Below the pieces are notes generated by a model. It saw only the letters and a list, made by a program, of their open reading frames with translations. It was not told the DNA's origin and made no database searches. DNA of 64,000 nt from the NCBI RefSeq assembly GCF_035582795.1, contig NC_134366.1, positions 11,562,161 to 11,626,160 on the forward strand. The letters are read 5' to 3'. Positions 40,561 through 52,900 of the stretch are shown here, piece by piece (the stretch's first letter is position 1; each line of letters starts with the position of its first letter). The position numbers were made by a program, and so were the translations under genes. Origin of the DNA: Mycteria americana. Lineage: Eukaryota; Chordata; Aves; Ciconiiformes; Ciconiidae.

Positions 40561-43500
40561 GCTGGGTGGCACGAAGCAGAACCAGCTTGCCAAGGCATTA
40601 GGGACCATGAACGTGCTAGTGTGTGCTTCCTCACAGGCAAACCACACCATCTCCCAGCTCTCTTCAGTCATGTATGCAGTTGAATGGTTTCTACCTGTTA
40701 CACCTTTCAGTAACAAGCTTCATATTTTTCTTTGTTCTCTATTGGGGGATATTATTAAAGGACTGACTGATCAGTAGCTCAGAGGAACCAGAGGCCCGTC
40801 ACTCCACTCCTTAGTTACAACAAGTGTTCCTGAAGCATTGCTCACACATCCTCGGACAAAGCTGACTCCTCTCTCGTCTTGTTAATACACCAGAGTACCT
40901 AGCGTGGCACCCATGATCCAGGCGGTGGGGATTACACAAGCCCTGATCTGTGGAACTAAACTGATTTTCTACAGGCTTGTGTCCTGTATCCCTTTCTCAC
41001 AGTAACACCTGGTTCCCCCATCATTCCTCCTACCATTCCTTTATCTTTTCAATAATTTTTATGTAACCACCAGTTTTGGAAGAGGCAGCTGTTGCTTGTC
41101 CTTAGTTGTGTGCTAATCAGTTTGCTGGTACGCACTTGCTGACTAAACTCAGCATTTACCACGAGGTTTTTTTCTTTTGGCTTTAAATAGCCAACCTTTC
41201 AGTTAGCAGGAATGAGGGTCCTTTCTCCTCTCTTCAGCTGCCAATTTTCACAAAATTTTTAGGACTTTACAAGGCTAGTATTTGCAGGCAAGGAAGAGGG
41301 CAGAACGAATTTAGCCAATAGGCTGAAAAGTTATGAAAACACATACAAATGGACAAATAGGAAAGCTGCATAAGCTTCATTTCCTTAAGTGAAAGCAACC
41401 TCATCTCAATTATCCAGAGAAATGGAAAATCAGAAAGGCAATGGCACAAAAGGAAAAGTTGTTTGCTCAGTGCTGCACAGCAGAATTGGAAAAAGAATCC
41501 GTATCTTGACAAATGAATGTGCTGTTCTGTTGTATCGTCTTTCCAAATTCCATCCATGCCTGCTGTCAGACACAAGGGACCACTCTAAGCAAAAAAAATT
41601 TCTGGCCATAGGCTCATGTTGCTCTGTTTTACTCCCTCTTTGCCATTGACGGTGTGTGTTCTCCACCTGTATAATTAGGTTAGTCAGGATGAAAATTCAG
41701 AACGACCAAATGATACAAAAAGGAGTAACAGAATCAACAATTTACAACTATATGGTAATCCAAGCTTTGAAATGACAATTTACTTACTTTGGGTCTTTAC
41801 TTCTAGAGAACTCAAAACACCTACAGGCTGTAAGAGTAAGGGGACTGAAGGGCAGCATAAGACCCTATAAAAGCTTGTTACCTTAAACTGGGGGTATCAA
41901 GTACGACTGTGACAATAGTATCAAACTACCGTAAATGTGGGTGACTTTTTGCATTTATTGCATTCCTCTTCAAATTACTTAGTTTGCTATATAGACTTTC
42001 TTGTGAACTCCTGACTCCCAAGTTTCAGTAACACCTAGTACAAATGGCCGTATTGTGTGTTTTCTGCCTCCATTACAACCAATATTATTATTTTCTCATT
42101 TTTTCAAGCCCTTTTCTCTCAGTCTTGGACTCCATTGCTCCATTTTACTTCCCTATCTGGCTTCACAGCATCTGAAACAGAATACAACTGTACCACAAAC
42201 CAAAATGAAAATTCAAAACAAGAAAAAAAAAAGTGATTGAATTAACATGATGTTTGCCAGCTAACACTTTACCATATGCTGCATCTTATTCTGCTCTCCT
42301 TTATGTCTCAGTGTGTATTCTGCAAATGAGCTGGGTATAGAATTTGTAAAGTACCCTGTACAGTCAGTATTAATACACTGGAGCAGTACATCAGAAAAAA
42401 AATTAATCTTGTAGTAGCATTTAGGATGACAAACACGTAACTGTAGGCCTGACAGCCTAGCATTGATCCTCGGCAACGTAATTCATTAGTTGATATGGAA
42501 GTTTGATTAATCAGCACTAAAGGTGGGTGATACTGTGCCAATCAAATGGGAAAACAGAAGGAAGATCTTGTAGCATTAATTTGATAGCATTTATCTGTAA
42601 CATCAATAGAAAGTTCTGATAAAGAGGTGACCACTAACTTCTTAGAACTTCTGTAGATAACTGGCTTGGCCCCACGCAGTATTTTGGTGAAGAAACTGGG
42701 TGGTATGAAATTAGCATGCCACTACTATAATAGGGACAAGAGAGTCTTGTTAAAATCAAGATATAAACTCTGCTGCTAGGGGATAAATTAGGGTCAGTTA
42801 CTCTATTATAAAGTTTTTCATAAAATGTTCTGGATAACACAAGTTATTTGTTTAATCTTTTTGGTGCTGATAAATTGTTTAATAATTTGCTTGAGAATCT
42901 TGGAATTGTTAATTCACCTATTTCCTGATCCTATTTTTTAATACTTACGATAGCAGTCTTCAATGCATCGGGAACTCTTGAAGATACTCACTTACGGTAC
43001 AGAGATTACTCTGACTTTTCCTTAAGTATCCTATAGTGAATTGTATCAGCTACAGAGCTGATTTATCTAATTTAAATAATATTCTTTTCATATCCTGCTT
43101 TGTAAGTCTGTTGCCTTCTTAGAATTTTAATTAATACTTTTTGCTTGCAGTATTCCTTTATGCCCATTCTTAGCCATATGTATTTGTTCCTCCTTTTTAT
43201 TGGATTTCTTTTTTGCTTTTTCAAGCTCAATAGCTTCCATTGGAATCAAAGTAGTGTCTTACTATGTTGATCTTGACCTTGCATCATATCAGTTTGCCGT
43301 GATGCTTTTTTTCCAGTAAGTGCTGACACTATTCTTGAATAACTTCTCAAAATATCTGATTTATACATCTGGGTTTTTGAGGATGAGAAAAATTGGCAAA
43401 ATGCAGTTTGTATGGTAAAAAAGAAAATCTAAGTTTCCCCAACTTCTTTGGATTTCACACAAGAAAACATGGTTTGGAAGCCATTTTAATTGCTGCTTCT

Positions 43501-46459
43501 TGACCATTGTCAGTAACAGTTAATCTTCCTGAAGAACAATATTTTATATTATACCTTATTTTACCCAACAGAGTTATTTCAGTCTGATGCTTCTCTCTAC
43601 AGGTTTATAGTAGATTGACTAGAAAGCTGAGAATGTTTACTCAGGAGTTTTTTCCTAAAAATTTTGGAATTATTAATGGAAATATTGTTTACATGCAGTC
43701 TCATTGTAGTAAATTCTCATGATGGAATGCTCACTACTTCTATGTTTGACTTTATCCAGCTGTCTTAACCTGCTTCAGATTATCTAGCATATAGCACAAA
43801 TATTTTCTGCCTGCTTCAAATTATCTAATATATAGCTCAAAGAAGAGTCAGAATACTCTACGATACCTGTTCAGTACATAGAGCTTCTGTTGTCTGGAAC
43901 AAAACCAAACACGTCTGATCCCTGGTATCACCCAATCTGGCTTCAGTTTCACTGAATGCATAAATTGTACTCTCATGGTAAGATCCTCAAATATTTATTG
44001 TTCCTGAAGACAGAAATACTTTCCACTAAAATGTGTTTCTTAATAAGTTTTCACAATAATTATAATCTCCTTTTTTTTTCCCTAATGGGATTCTTACAAG
44101 TTACAGTTCAAAACCAAAGGCACAAAGTTTACTTCAGAGATCCACATTTTTGCTGTTTCTATTTATGAACCTGGAGGACTGACTAACAGAAGCATTTTGA
44201 ACACTTTGCAAGAGGTCATTTATGCACCTCCATTGATAGCAATATTTGAGTTTTCATCTCATCTTCATAAGCCGCAGCAGAAATTGGTTAAAAAAAGTGA
44301 AAAAATACAGCTACAAAGCTTAGATCCTAACAAGTCTCTTCCTTCATACAAAAAAGCATTATTTTCTTTTTTTTTTTTTTTTGTAATAATGAATCATCAT
44401 CTTTAAGCATAGTAGAGGGTTGCCAAGTTGTCCCTATGAGGGTTGATATTTCCAGTAATTTTTTGGTGTAATGCTGTGGTGTGTCATTCCATACAGAGGT
44501 GAAGAAAAATGCAACATTGCTTCACAGGATTAGAGGAACATCCAAAGACAACAAATAGCTTATTACTGCAGAATGTATAAAGCAGAGTTATTTCATATTC
44601 CTGTTTTTCAGATAACAGTGCAGGTGAAGAAGAAGATTTATGTACCAAGCCAGACAAGAGAAAAGCATGTAGAAGCTAAAATTGTATTAAAATTCCCAAG
44701 GCTACCAAAAGCCTTGTTTACAACACTTTTCTTTCCAAAGAAAGCTAGGGCATCCTTTTATGCTGTCTAGTAATACAACAGATATGTGCCATTTTATTGC
44801 CTGTATTCACATGATTCTAACAGCCATTTTTATCAAAACAGTAGAACTACTGATGTATTCATTTTTTCCACTACATTGGTGAGAAACTGTAGTTTCCTTT
44901 AATACATGGTGGAAACACTTAAACATGCACAAATTTTAGTTCTGTTATTCCAAAGGTGTTATTCCAGCTTGTGTTCTCATGCAGCAGTTAAGCTTCAGTT
45001 TGATCCCTGGCTTTATGGTTTGAAAAGTTCTTTCCAAACCCTCTAGTGGTGCCTTCCCACATCTGTAATTTTTCTCTTACAGTAAAGCTGCCTGACTAGT
45101 ATACTCTAGTAGGGGTAAGAAAAAGCTATTGGCAGCCAAAACTGATTTTTTTTTTGGTAACAAATACATATGCATATTCTAAAGAGTAGATGGTAGGACC
45201 AGAACTTGAAAAAAAGCTTTTTCTTCTGTCCAGTCTTTGGTATCAGTGTCACATTTGCTAGTTTTAGTTACATGTATTTGCTATATTGTTGTTAAAAAAC
45301 AAAATTCAATTACAGTATTTGAAGGTAGCTTTTGTCCTTCAGCCTCTATATGTAGGACAGCATTTCTGTAGAGTATCCTTTACTAAGCAGATGCCTAGTT
45401 CCATGTGTTTGTAACACTGTCACCACTTTGACTGAAGAGCTCTTTGAGTTAATCTAAGATGGCTTATAAGTGCATTTTTATTTTTCAGGGAAGAAGATAT
45501 AAAATGCTTTTAGATTATTGCTCTGCCAAAGACAGCTAAATCATTCATAAGAATGTTTATAAATAGTTTAGTATCCATAGATGGTTATATTTAGTGGATG
45601 TAATTTAGCCCTTAAAGGTCATAGTTACAGTTAATGGTGGTTTGTTGGTTTGGGGTTTTTTTTAATAAAATATTGAGGGTTTTTTTTCCTCTCCTAATTG
45701 CTTGCTTAATTTGCCTTTGCTTTTCTGCTACATGATAAAGGAAAATATTTCGTAGTCCAGACAGTGAGGCAACTTTTACAGCATTTTTAATTATTCTGGA
45801 AATGTGAATAAGAGGCAACTGTATCAAGGCTTTGTATGTATTTGTCAACTGGCTGTATAAGGCCAAGTACAAGGGGTTAAATTTTATGTCTTTGAAGTCA
45901 GTGTGACAAACTCCTGTTGAACTATGGCAAGAATGTTTCTCAAATGCAGAAATGCGTCTTCCTTTGCTCCCCCGCCCCCCAGTAGTCAGTTTTTTACAAA
46001 AAAATAATTAATATTAGCAGTAAGTGACGTATTAACTTTTTTTAAAAAAAACTCTCAAAAAGAAAAAAATAGGCAACAAAGTTAAAAGTGCCTAGAGGAA
46101 TTTTAACCCGGTCTTTTAAATTGCATGTTAATAGGTTGTAAATACTTGCTGTGAAAATAGCGCACACCTTTCCTGCAGGCAATCATCGTTTACGTTGTTT
46201 GTTTCACGTGTTTGGTAAGCTGCCACTTGCTCTTTGTTGCAGAAAACAGCTCCGGTATTTGTTACTGTGGAAATATTATTAATATTTTTATTTCTACAGG
46301 TATGCTTCATACCTGCCTCTGGTAAACATCTGGGTAAACAGCACATTAAGTTAAGCGTACCACCCTTATCCTTAACATTTTTTTTCCACTGTAATCATGT
46401 ATGACTTTACTAAAAGTGAATCGGCTACCATTAGGAATGGTTTCATGGTATACTTAGCC
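40561..46459. other. Intergenic region between ESYT2 and WDR60
   Basis: About 5.9 kb of AT-rich DNA lies between the two CpG islands. It has a 41-bp imperfect tandem duplication, short homopolymers and no supported gene, RNA or transposon. Confidence 0.75.
43769..43842 (+). repeat. Imperfect tandem duplication, period 41 bp
   Basis: CCTGCTTCAGATTATCTAGC at 43,769 recurs as CCTGCTTCAAATTATCTAAT at 43,810, and similarity continues through 'atagcacaaa'/'atagctcaaa'. It lies between the two genes. Confidence 0.75.
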
Positions 46460-46467
46460 TATAAAAG
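46460..46467 (+). promoter_or_regulatory. TATAAAAG element upstream of the WDR60 CpG island
   Basis: A canonical TATA sequence lies at the AT-rich edge of the island. About 50 bases later there is a consensus splice donor CTGG|GTGAGT at 46,513. Together they could mark a short alternative 5' exon for WDR60. TATA-like strings occur by chance elsewhere in this AT-rich window, so support is limited to this spacing. Confidence 0.3.
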
Positions 46468-46726
46468 GTCAGCAGTGAACAGGAGAACAACGGTGCTTTA
46501 AAAGCTGCCTGGGTGAGTGCCCCCTGCCCGCCTCACAGGATGGTGCTCGGCGGGTCCGAGCCCTCCCCAGGGCCCTTCCATCACCAGAAACCCAGCTGGG
46601 CACCGGCTGGGGCAGGAAAACTTTCCTGCAGCCAATTTAGGCATCCCAGACTGCCGCTCCTCCCTAAGAAAGGGCTGGAGATGGCCGGACGCCATCCCGC
46701 CGCGCCGCAGTGGAGCAGCCTACGCC

Positions 46727-46876
46727 ATGAAGCGCCCCGGCGGCTCACCGCCGGCCACCCTCTCCCTTTCCCACAATCCTCTGCGGCAGCAGCAGCAGCC
46801 TGCCGTTCTGGCGGCGCGCCCCGGCTCATCCATCGCTCGGCCGATCGGCTGTTTCCCCCTCGCCGCCTGTTGCTAG
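46727..46876 (+). other. Upstream open reading frame in the WDR60 5' region
   Basis: An ATG-initiated 49-codon frame (MKRPGGSPPA...) precedes and does not overlap the WDR60 start. Its stop TAG lies inside the X-box-like site. If transcription starts upstream of 46,727 it would be a uORF. If the start is downstream it is irrelevant. No similarity to a known protein is recognised. Confidence 0.3.
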
Positions 46877-46881
46877 GCAGG
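46869..46881 (+). promoter_or_regulatory. X-box-like RFX binding site upstream of WDR60
   Basis: The sequence is GTTGCTAGGCAGG. Its reverse complement, CCTGCCTAGCAAC, carries a perfect GCCTAGCAAC half and a diverged other half relative to the RFX consensus GTTGCCTAGCAAC. It lies 82 bp before the start codon in the CpG island. RFX2/3 regulation through X-boxes is established for many ciliary genes. Its use here is inferred. Confidence 0.6.
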
Positions 46882-46962
46882 CCCGGACGCAGCTGCCGTG
46901 GTTTCCTGCCCGCTCGGGGGCGGCGGGTGGTGGCGGGACGCGGCGCCCCGCCCGCTCCGGGC

Positions 46963-46977
46963 ATGGACGGTGACAAG
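46963..46977 (+). CDS. WDR60: WDR60 exon 1 (coding part), residues 1-5
   Basis: The exon encodes ATG-GAC-GGT-GAC-AAG (MDGDK), followed by the donor AAG|GTGAGG in phase 0. G at -3 and G at +4 make a strong start context. A tiny first coding exon before the Arg-Arg-Thr-Lys exon is the arrangement expected for WDR60. The frame is also open upstream with an in-frame ATG at 46,540, so an N-terminal extension of 141 residues is formally possible but has no family support. Confidence 0.92.
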
Positions 46978-49900
46978 GTGAGGGGCCGCTGGGAAGCGGT
47001 CGGGGCTCCGGGAGCCGGCGAGTCTGCCGGCGCCGCCCAGGCCCGACTCCTGCCGGCACCGCGCGCGGGGCCGTCCCTCCTCCCCCCTTTCCAGGAGGGC
47101 CCTGAGGAGGCGCCGGGGGCGGTGGCAGCGGCAGCGGGGCATGGCCGCCACCCGGCCCGGCTTGTTTTTCTGCTCAGCCTCCCCCTGCTCCAGGCCCTTT
47201 ATGCCTTGGGTGCCTTGGCGCCTGCCAAAGCCATCCCCTCAGCCGGCCGCGTCTCGCTGCCCCCACTCGTGTCCCCTGGCGTTGAATAAGCCAGGGCATC
47301 TGTGGGGGCAAAGGCGGGAAAGAGCCCAAGTGTTTCTTCTGCTGGCCCTGAGAAACCCCGATGGCACTCCTTCGACAATTCAAGTCTCCTTGTTTTGTCA
47401 GCACGCCGATGAAACTCTTACCCAAGTAGCGGTAGTAAGGAAGTCATTGCTCAAGCAGAAGGATGAGACTGTATCCGCCACAGATCTTTCTGCAGAAGAG
47501 GATAGGTGGTTTATGAAAATATCCAAAGCTGTTAATGTTTCAGATTGTAGATAAAGTATATTTAATAATTGATACTCCTGTAACTGCTAATTGTTGCGTT
47601 TTAGTTCTTTAGGAACCCACATAAATTTTGCATGTTAACTCATGAAAAGTTTGTAGAGCTCCAAAATAAAGGAAACAAAACCACATTGACCTGCTAACAT
47701 CAATTACTGTGTTACATATTCACTTGAAAAAGCAGAAGTATCAAATCACTTTTATTACCGTTGTGTGAATCTGGATTTTACAGGTAATTACTTTGTGGTC
47801 ATGCTGGATAGAAAATGGAGTAGGAAATAGAGTGGCTGGGCAGGGTATGTGAAGTAGTATGTTAGGACCACTCTAAAAACTGTCATTCAGATATTTCAGT
47901 AACTGTGGTACATCAATAATGTCTTAACTGAAAAGAGGTGAGTTAGTGAATTGTGATGGGAAGTTAAACTTTGGTCTAAAATTTTTCAGGTGCGTTGGTA
48001 TAAGACTGCCAGAGACACAGAGGCAGTTGTACTAAGAGCCACGCTGTATGAGAACCTCCTTTTGCTGTTTCTATTCTATCAAGTCTATCACTCATGCTGT
48101 TTACCTATTTGAGGGCTCTCAAATAGGCAACTCATATTGGAAATAAAAAATATAAATATTTATATGTAAAAAATAAAGTACTTTTGGCTTAAAATCTACA
48201 GACATCTTACTGTTTTTCTGTTTCTCTAGAATCAGTTAACTGAGGTCTTAACTTAGTTAAAAACTTTATATTAAGTTCTGAAAACCTCTAGTCTTTCTAG
48301 GTTGTGAGTGAAGAAACCCCCCTTGATCTCTCTTGAAGAGTTTATCTAAAGTTAAAGTAGCAAGGTCTTTTATTCCGCTAGCTTCATAAGGCAACGTACT
48401 TATTGCTTAGTTTAAAGGACAGATTATTAAATGTTAAAAATTTTCATAGCACTTTTTCGGTTCAGTAAATCTATGGCATTTTATGTCAGCTGATGAGCTC
48501 CCCATGCTCTCAGGTGGATGAGTTAAGTTAAACCCCAATGTGGTTTAAATAACTAATCTTAATCTGGATTTAAGTGAATATATAAGGACTTTTAAATTAG
48601 CAGACAGGTGAGAAACATCAATAAATCTTTTTAAAGTTTGTTTTAAACATTTCTTTTTGTGTGTACAATGATTCCTCTACTTACAGAGGGACGGTGGTCT
48701 CAAAGGTATTAGGTTTCTTTAAGCTTTATAAAAGATCTCTTTCTATTTGCTTGTTAGTCTCCTGCAAAAGCAGAGAATTAAGTGGAAAATCATATACAAA
48801 AGCAACAGATTCTAGTGGTGGTGGTGAGATGAAAACCACAGACCCTAGAAAAGTGGCAGATGCACCTTTTTGGGTACTAGCGAATCATCTCTAAATGTTT
48901 GCTGCATGCCTTTTGCCTCAGCTTTGAAATAAATCTCAAACTACCTTATCTAATATTGTCTCTTGGTTATACTGGTTTTAGGCTATTAACATCATTAACA
49001 TTCTTTCTTTGTTTGCTGATATGTACCTAAATATTGTCTAAAACCAAAACATAATCATATATATTAGGGCTTTTAAATAGGTTACTATTTGAGACTATAA
49101 TACAGCACTCTGTTCTCTTCTCATCTATATCCTTCCTTCCAGCTTACTCTCACACAAGTTCTGTTGAGTTTCTTAGGCTTTGTTAAAACTCCACTCAAGA
49201 AAATTATCACCTTTGGTTTTACTTTCTCATCTGACTTTCTGCAACAGTAAATATTTGTACTGTTTTGTCTTTTTTAAGGATCAGCAGAAAATAAAACTTA
49301 AAGGGCACTTTCTTTTTGTTACAAAGGCTGGTGCCTTGGTACTTCTGATCGACTTTAGATGAAGTTTACCAGTCCACTACAATCTTCTATAAAATCCAAG
49401 TTAGGGAAGATAAGAATTTCTTCATATAGAATAATTAAAGAATTAAAATACACTGCTAAAATGATGCTTCCATATAATCAATTAGCAAAAAATGGGCACC
49501 ATATGTTTATTTTCTTCCACCAGTGCAGCTCATCATTCAAATATTTATCAGCAATTATTTTCTTAATTGCTTTAGTAACTGTTACCAAGTCTAAATCTGA
49601 GAATAAGTGTAGCCTAGTCATGTCACTTTGACTAGTCATCATCCTTAAATGAACTAGTTAAAAATATTCAATAGATTAAAATTCCTCATTTGCTTTAGTG
49701 ATCTCAAGCAATGTGACTTTTTTAGTTTAATCTATTTAGCAGCAGCCAAGAAGTTAACGTCAGTAACTGCAAATGAGGATAGAAGAAATATAACCTATTT
49801 AACTAGGGAGAATTCTAGTGAAACAGTCTCCCTGTATACTCTGATTATTTTCATTATCTTTTTACTTTTTTCTTCAGTGCTACATACAAATATTTCATAT

Positions 49901-52900
49901 GGCAGTCAACTTACACATGTACACATGTAGTCCGAACCATTTTAAAATATTGAGTGACAGTTGATAGAAAAATTGTGCCAGCATTTTTTGAGATGCATGA
50001 TTAAACTAGAAGCTTCCTGGGTTCACTTGAAATGCACAGTAATCTATTTTTAACTTTTAGTGTTTAAAAATCTAACAAAAATGTGTTGTGGCTGTGTCAG
50101 ATCCCTGCTGATGGGAAAAAAAAAAAAAGGATTACATTTGTCATGGTATTTTTAGATTCACTGCTTGCCCATGTTATTTATCCCCTGAAATGTTCTTACA
50201 TCTGAGTATGGGCTGTCTCAAATGAATAATATTTGAGACAGAAAAACTGAGGAAAATACTGTATTTACTGTTTGCCATGTGAAAGGGCTCTGTGAGTGGT
50301 TCTGCAGAAAAAGGATCTGGGAGTCCTGGTGGACAGGAACTTGAATGTAAGTCATCAGGGTGCTCTTCAGGTGGTTATGGTTAACCGCATACTGGAAGAC
50401 TATTCTCCTCTGCTCAGCACTTGTGAGGCCCTGTCTGCAGTACTATGTCTGGTTTGAAGGCCCCCAGTACTAAAGAGATTCTAGAGTGAGGCACTGGGAT
50501 GGCTATGGGGCTGGAGCCCTGATGTATGTGGGAAGGAGGCTAAGGAACTATGCAGGCTAGAGAAAAGAAAACTGAGAGGGGATCTAACTGCTGTCTTGAA
50601 GTATCTAAAGAGGATCTGTGGAAAAGGTGGAGACAAATTATGCTCTGAGATGTACCAGTGAGAGGACAGAAGGTAGTGGCCCTAACTATCAGCAAGGGAA
50701 ATTACGACTCTGTATAAGGAAAATATTTTTAATTGAGAGTGCTCAAAACCAAGAAGCAGGTTTCCCAGAAAAACTCCAACCTCAGACATATTAAAACTTC
50801 ACCTAGATAAGACTCTGACCAGGACTTTGAAGTTCAATCTAAGAGCAGAGAAATTACATGTAAGATCTAGAGCAGGAGGTTGAACCTAATGACATTGATA
50901 CATTGATTACTTTCCAAAAGTGGCCTGACTGTGTGTACCCATTTGGTCTATCATTGGAAGACTAATTTTAAGTCTTCCTTAAAGGGCCGCACTGTTATCC
51001 ACCATAGGCACTGACCTCTAAATTGGTTACCATGTGTGTATGGAGCTGGATAACCGAGTAGAAGTCTGAGCTTCAGGCCTCTTCCAGCTCCAGTCAGATC
51101 AGGTACGCTGTAAGTATACACATTAGGGCTAAATCAAATTAATGTTTACATTACAAAATTCAGTGGTACTTGCTATGTATACCTTGATCCTTTCCTTTTA
51201 AAAACTATTAATTGTTAAATTATTTACTTCTCTCTGCAAATTGATTACTCAGTCTTTTGCTGTCTTTTCTATTCTAGAGAAGAACCAAAGAAGATACTTG
51301 GAAATCAGAAGAACTTAGGAGACATCTTAGGGTGATTTTATTTTATTTCTGCTAGTTTTGTTTTTAAGTTACCTTACAGCAGTGGAATTTATTGACAGGC
51401 TAAACATAGAGGGTTCGCTGCTTTTTCTACTAGCCACTTTGCCTTGTGGGATCTATAATATAAGGCTTTTTGGTACACCAGACACTTTAAATCTGCATCA
51501 TTGAATACAAGCAGTCCAGATCTTTAATGTGTAGCTGGTAACTTCCTTGCTGCAACCGACTGTTCTGGAATCTGTCTAGTCCAAAGGTGTCCAGAGGCTG
51601 GCCCACTCAACTTTTTCTAGCTACACAAGTCATATAAGATTACTCTACAGATTTCTTAATTAGGTAAATGGAAAAAATACCATTGTTGTGGTAATCACAG
51701 CACACAATGGGGTCTGATTTGCTGGCCACCCAAATCCAAGTTACAGCTCTGCTTTATATACTTATTCACTTTCCTACATGTATATTATGTATTGTATTTG
51801 TTATCATCATCTATCATGTTTGTCATACGCTTTTAAACTGGTTAATTACTTTACCCACTGGTCAAATAGGCATTCAGCCTCCAGTCAGTTACACCATTGA
51901 TACTCATATTAGTTTTGTACCATATTTTTGAAAAGCTGTTTTCCAATATATATCTTCTTTTCTATGTCTTGTGCAGATGTTCATTGTTCCTTTGATAAAC
52001 TAAAGCATCCTCCTTGTTAATCTATTACCTAGCTTTCTATCAATTACATTGCAAAGCTCCCCATTATTTCAGTGCCAGTGCTACAGTATGAGTACTTTGT
52101 ATTTTTTAGACATTCAGTAACATTTCCACTACTTCCATATGGGCTGAAGCAAACAAATTTGAGTTGAAATGCTTTAGTTCCAACAGAAGTGGTGTGGTTG
52201 GACTTTCATTTCTGTGAAACAGATGGATAAAGTTTAATTCACTTTACTCATTGACTATAGTCAAAGCAGGTTCTGTTTGCTCTGAATTGAGTAAATAGCT
52301 GAAATCGTGGATTTAGTGAAATCAGTGGGAGTTGTGCTACTTGCTTCAGGAATATATAATCTCTTATGACTTTAGAAAAATATAAGAATAGTTGCATCCT
52401 CAAGGGATCCAGGCCACAGTTTTTATATGCCACTTTCTTGTTCAAGTAAAAGCTAATCTTCTATTCTAAAGGCAGCTGCAGGATGTCCAGTTATCTATCA
52501 TTTGGTTTTGGTATCATATCTACTGTTTATATCTGCAACATATTTTACAAGATGGCACAGTTTCTGTCTACATAAGCTAACAGCTTTAAGATGCTTAGTT
52601 AATTTTTCAACCTAGCTCTAAACAGAATGCACAGTTCCACAGTAAATTCTTTTTTTTACCAAATTCTTTTCAAATACATTGAAAATGCAGCTTAGTATTT
52701 ATTTCATTTATTAGTTCTTTTTACAATAAGTACAGACATAATGTTAGTAATTTTATGAAGTAAGCCTAGAAATAGATCAGCATTTTAATACAGTTTGGTA
52801 AATTAAATTCATACTTAGCAATCCACTAATTTTTTTTCATATAAATATACTATGTCAAAACAGATTGCTGAATTATAATATTAGATTTTTAATTTTTTTT

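Larger units (their letters stand above)
46500..47290 (+). promoter_or_regulatory. WDR60: CpG island and likely promoter/5' UTR region of WDR60
   Basis: GC and CpG content rise sharply near 46,500 and fall after about 47,290, spanning the WDR60 start codon. The region holds an X-box-like site (46,869-46,881), a GC box CCCCGCCC at 46,946-46,953, a TTCCCACA motif near 46,768 (RBPJ-type core), and a short (CAG) run near 46,787. The transcription start is not defined. The island is about 6 kb from that of ESYT2, so this is not a shared compact bidirectional promoter. Confidence 0.72.
46978..51277 (+). other. WDR60 intron 1
   Basis: This intron is 4.3 kb. It begins in the CpG island and later holds two perfect palindromes (48,104 and 50,213) and a CR1 fragment (50,305-50,897). 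The open frame running past the exon 1 donor is a GC artefact. Confidence 0.85.

Noticed and set aside
46513..47289. A 258-codon plus-strand frame around the WDR60 start as a separate gene
   Set aside because: It runs through the exon 1 donor into intron 1, and its length is explained by GC content. Only MDGDK is supported as WDR60 coding.
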